Source: Chromatiales bacterium
GTDB lineage: Bacteria > Pseudomonadota > Gammaproteobacteria > SZUA-152
Length of the DNA: 37,418 bases
Assembly: GCA_026982475.1 (NCBI GenBank)
Contig: JALSHB010000220.1
Coordinates: forward strand, 1 to 37,418
Reading direction: 5' to 3'
The notes under the pieces were generated by a model. The model made no database searches, was not told the DNA's origin, and saw only the letters and a program-made list of their open reading frames with translations. Below are positions 35,261 to 37,418 of this stretch, in pieces. The position numbers were made by a program, and so were the translations under genes. Within the stretch, counting starts at the first letter, position 1. The number at the start of each line of letters is the position of its first letter.

Positions 35261-36238
35261 TCAGCATCCGGCCACATCGAGCGGGCTGCGCACGGCATGC
35301 CCGCCGCGATTCAACACATGGGTGTAGATCTGCGTGGTGCGCACATCCTGGTGCCCGAGCAGCTCCTGCACCGTGCGGATGTCATAGCCATTTTCCAGCA
35401 GATGCGTGGCAAAGGAATGACGCAGGGTATGGCTGGAGGCAGGCTTGCTCAGCCCCGCCGCGCGAACGGCCTGCTTGATCGCCCGCTGAAAGGACTTCTC
35501 GTTCAGGTGATGGCGCCTCACGACTCCGCTGCGTGGGTCCCGGGAAAGCCTGCGCGCCGGAAATAGATACTGCCAGCCCAACTCACGCCCCGCATTGGGA
35601 TACTTGCGCGCCAGTGCATAGGGCAGATAGACTGGCGCTATTTCATCGCGGCGGTCCTGCTCATGGAGGATGCGAACCTTATCCCGTTGTCGCTCCAGCG
35701 GCTCCACCAGCGAGCCCGGCAGCATCGTACGCCTGTCCTTCCCGCCCTTGCCATCGCGCACCGTGACCTCCAGCCGCGCAAAATCCACATCCTTCACCCG
35801 CAGCCGTATCGCCTCCATCAGCCGCAGTCCGGAACCGTAGAGCAACGACGCCACCAAGTGGTGGACCCCATCCAGCTGCACCAGCACCCCGCGCACCTCC
35901 GCCGGGGTCAGCACCACCGGCAGCCGCGGCGGCTTCTTCGCCCGCGTTACGCCGTCGAGCCAGGGGAACTCGATTTCCAGAACCTCCTTGTAGAGAAAAA
36001 GAATCGCCGCCAGCGCCTGATTCTGCGTCGATGGCGCCACATTTCGATTCACCGCCAGATGCGTCAGAAACGCCTCCACCTCCCGCGCCCCCATGCGGGC
36101 AGGGTGGCGCTTGTCGTGAAAGAGAATAAACCGACGGATCCAGTCAACATAACGCTTCTCCGTGCGGATGCTGTAATGCTTCACCCGGCAACGCTCACGC
36201 ACCTGGTCAAGCAGACGGGGTTTGGTGGTCTGATCCAT
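35261..36238 (-). CDS. intI: Integron integrase (IntI-type tyrosine recombinase)
   Basis: A 325-residue tyrosine recombinase that inserts and excises gene cassettes at attI/attC. Catalytic residues are visible: Arg139 in '[16 protein letters not shown]', His270 and Arg273 in '[13 protein letters not shown]', His296 in '[16 protein letters not shown]' and Tyr305. The IntI-specific extra segment is present at about residues 210-246 ('[16 protein letters not shown]', then '[14 protein letters not shown]'), which separates it from XerC/D. It reads away from the cassettes, as in most integrons. I use ATG 36238, with GGAGG upstream, not the longer frame. It ends 15 bp from the acnB stop. It appears intact and is GC-rich like the chromosome. 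Confidence 0.96.
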   Translation of the reverse strand: MDQTTKPRLLDQVRERCRVKHYSIRTEKRYVDWIRRFILFHDKRHPARMGAREVEAFLTHLAVNRNVAPSTQNQALAAILFLYKEVLEIEFPWLDGVTRAKKPPRLPVVLTPAEVRGVLVQLDGVHHLVASLLYGSGLRLMEAIRLRVKDVDFARLEVTVRDGKGGKDRRTMLPGSLVEPLERQRDKVRILHEQDRRDEIAPVYLPYALARKYPNAGRELGWQYLFPARRLSRDPRSGVVRRHHLNEKSFQRAIKQAVRAAGLSKPASSHTLRHSFATHLLENGYDIRTVQELLGHQDVRTTQIYTHVLNRGGHAVRSPLDVAGC

Positions 36239-36375
36239 AGACCCGTTTCCTCCATGAAATACCGACCCGTAACCACAGGCCGGCAGATTGAAAATCAACG
36301 AGTTAAAGTCGCAGGAGGATTTTATCGGACAAAAATGAGCTGTTGCAACAACCCACTTTTTAAACAGAATTATAG
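36239..36375. other. attI region of the integron
   Basis: The 137 bp between the integrase start and the first cassette boundary is where attI must lie. The boundary heptamer is GTTAGCG (36375-36381), with the expected cut between G36375 and T36376. A perfect palindrome TGTTGCAACA (36341-36350) and an AT-rich stretch lie just upstream. No LexA box and no convincing cassette promoter could be recognised by eye, though TTGAAA at 36288-36293 is a possible -35. Confidence 0.75.
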
Positions 36376-37307
36376 TTAGCGGTTTGAAGGCGGCAAGGTG
36401 GAGTATGGATATAGATAAAGGAAAGCTTCAATTATGGCTCCACGAAGAATTTTTAAAGACTAAAGGATATGAAGTATCAAATCGGCTTGACTGGTTGGAT
36501 TACTGCCTATTCATTTTTGAAGAAAATTATAAAGTTCTAGATGAATATTCCAATTCAACACAAGGCGTAGATGTTGCGTTTGAAATGTTTAAAGACCATG
36601 ATTATTCGTCCTCGATTCACGGGCATTTTGTAAGGCATCTTCATAATTATTTGGTTTCATCAAAATCACTTGTTGAACATACCAGAATTAGTATGCGCTC
36701 TTGGTATAAGGGCACATCTTTACTAAAGGTATATGAGGACGAGGTTAAACGAATATTTTTAGATGATCCACTCACCTCTTTTATTGAAGCTCTTAGAAAT
36801 TATTGTGTACACAAGAGTCCAATAGGCGTCATAACTCAGCATGATCTCACGGGAAGTGGGCCTTATAACTCAACTTTTATCCATAAAGAGTCATTACTTG
36901 ATTGGGGGCGTCTTCCCAATCAAGCAAAGAAGTATTTGGAGGGCTTCGATAAAGATATCCCAATTATTGCTCCTGTCTCAGAATATACAGATAAAGTTGT
37001 GAGCTTCAGGAAGTGGCTCAGGAAAGAGTTTGAAAAATATCACGCACAAGAAATATACGAAGCTAAGTGGTATATTCAAGCGTTGCGGCTGGCTGAAGAA
37101 GAGAACTATGATCTTTTATTTCGCACTTGCGGGTTGAACATTCCTAGATTAAAGAACAAGAAATGAAGTCTCGGTATTTAGATAGTCAATTGGTAGATTC
37201 ACCGCTAACAAGGCCCATCAACTCGGACATTTTACCGCGTGGTTTGCTTGTGCTAAAAAAGCCTAGCACAAGCAAACCACGCGGTAAAATTCCGGTTATG
37301 GGCGACG
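36376..37307 (+). mobile_element. Integron gene cassette 1 (932 bp)
   Basis: The unit starts at TTAGCG, the part of the R' box that belongs to this cassette, and ends at the G of the attC R' box (37307). It holds a single gene and its attC, with little else, the standard cassette layout. The base composition is much more AT-rich than the chromosome to the left. The 5' box GTTAGCG is the exact reverse complement of the R'' box CGCTAAC at 37203-37209, as expected for a unit that once was a circle with one complete attC. Confidence 0.88.
36405..37166 (+). CDS. Cassette-encoded protein of unknown function with a HEPN-like R-x4-H motif
   Basis: A 253-residue, largely helical, AT-rich gene inside integron cassette 1. 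I do not recognise the family. The segment '[17 protein letters not shown]' at residues 125-141 contains Arg131-Asn-x3-His136, the form of the RNase motif (R-x4-6-H, often RN...H) of HEPN-domain toxins and abortive-infection proteins. It is preceded by helices with '[20 protein letters not shown]'. No signal peptide or membrane helix is seen. ATG 36405 has AAGG 6 bp upstream; the longer frame begins at TTG 36384. There is no antitoxin-like gene in the same cassette. A HEPN role is inference from one motif. Confidence 0.7.
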   Translation: MDIDKGKLQLWLHEEFLKTKGYEVSNRLDWLDYCLFIFEENYKVLDEYSNSTQGVDVAFEMFKDHDYSSSIHGHFVRHLHNYLVSSKSLVEHTRISMRSWYKGTSLLKVYEDEVKRIFLDDPLTSFIEALRNYCVHKSPIGVITQHDLTGSGPYNSTFIHKESLLDWGRLPNQAKKYLEGFDKDIPIIAPVSEYTDKVVSFRKWLRKEFEKYHAQEIYEAKWYIQALRLAEEENYDLLFRTCGLNIPRLKNKK

Positions 37308-37313
37308 TTATGT
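37203..37313 (+). other. attC recombination site of cassette 1
   Basis: Simple-site boxes lie at both ends: R'' CGCTAAC (37203-37209) and R' GTTATGT (37307-37313). An inner stem GCCCAT (37213-37218) pairs with ATGGGC (37298-37303). The centre is a perfect 27-bp stem (37229-37255 with 37264-37290) and an 8-nt loop AAAAAGCC. The single-stranded fold is the substrate for IntI. The total length of about 111 bp is within the known attC range. Confidence 0.88.
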
Positions 37314-37319
37314 GAAAAA

Positions 37320-37418
37320 ATGAGTATATTTCTTAAAATTAACAACTTAGCAATGTTTTTAGTACTGCTAATTTCATGTAACGTGAATGGAGCTGAAATG
37401 AAGGGGCTATATTTTAAC
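37320..37418 (+). CDS. Start of a putative lipoprotein in cassette 2 (partial)
   Basis: An ATG lies 12 bp after the cassette 1/2 boundary and the frame stays open for 33 codons to the window end. The N-terminus 'MSIFLKINNLAMFLVLLISC' looks like a lipoprotein signal peptide with lipobox LISC, followed by 'NVNGAEMKGLYFN'. It is AT-rich, like cassette 1. Secreted or membrane products are frequent in chromosomal cassette arrays. Nothing more can be said about its function. Confidence 0.6.
   Translation, partial: MSIFLKINNLAMFLVLLISCNVNGAEMKGLYFN

Noticed and set aside
36239-36375. LexA (SOS) box in front of intI
   Set aside because: No CTG-N10-CAG match could be found by eye; TGTTGCAACA is a palindrome but not a LexA site.

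Overview
The window is about 37.4 kb of mostly GC-rich chromosomal DNA from a gammaproteobacterium. The order ruvC-ruvA-ruvB-ybgC-tolQRAB-pal-cpoB-queE-queC is typical of that class, as are the fmdB-DUF502-aspS set, an AcnB-type aconitase and an E. coli-type PurB. A PEP-CTERM protein, an olsBA-like pair, a multihaem cytochrome c and many REP-like palindromes suggest an environmental, Chromatiales/Thiohalomonadales-like lineage. That placement is inference; no rRNA or other marker here fixes the genus.

Layout. 1-5.7 kb: the tail of a MidA-like methyltransferase, a second methyltransferase, uppP, a cysteine-cluster protein, and the fmdB-DUF502-aspS operon. 5.7-8.5 kb: nadA, then a lower-GC insert with a VWA/PEP-CTERM protein behind a near-perfect sigma-54 promoter, followed by a decayed gene tail. 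8.6-12.6 kb: an alpha/beta hydrolase, a convergent olsBA-like lipid pair, DUF2892 and DUF3175 genes with a palindromic operator candidate, and a hydroxyisobutyrate-dehydrogenase-like enzyme. 12.7-25.1 kb: the long co-directional block yebC, ruvCAB, ybgC-tolQRAB-pal-cpoB, queE-queC, a SAM hydrolase and a membrane spermidine-synthase-like protein. 25.1-26.0 kb: gene-free and packed with palindromic elements. 26.0-32.4 kb: a six-haem lipoprotein cytochrome, then leftward operons (RoxA-like oxygenase, GNAT fusion and small secreted protein; purB). 32.5-35.2 kb: acnB. 35.26 kb to the end: a chromosomal integron with an IntI-type integrase, an attI region, one complete AT-rich cassette with its attC, and the start of a second cassette.

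How the genes work together. The Tol-Pal block builds the envelope-constriction machine. queE and queC supply two steps of 7-deazaguanine synthesis. ruvCAB processes Holliday junctions. Several gene pairs overlap by 1-4 bases (ruvC/ruvA, queE/queC/SAM hydrolase, RoxA/GNAT/small protein), which indicates translational coupling.

Most interesting points. (1) The integron: the first cassette's 5' boundary heptamer is the exact reverse complement of its own attC R'' box, which defines a 932-bp mobile unit. It encodes an unrecognised protein with an R-x4-H motif of the kind seen in HEPN proteins. (2) Two 161-bp hairpin elements, 5.5 kb apart, differ at 10 positions, and several of the differences preserve base pairing. 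One of them directly abuts a 268-bp element that can fold into a cloverleaf. (3) The sigma-54 promoter of the VWA/PEP-CTERM gene. (4) The six-domain, six-haem c4-like lipoprotein.
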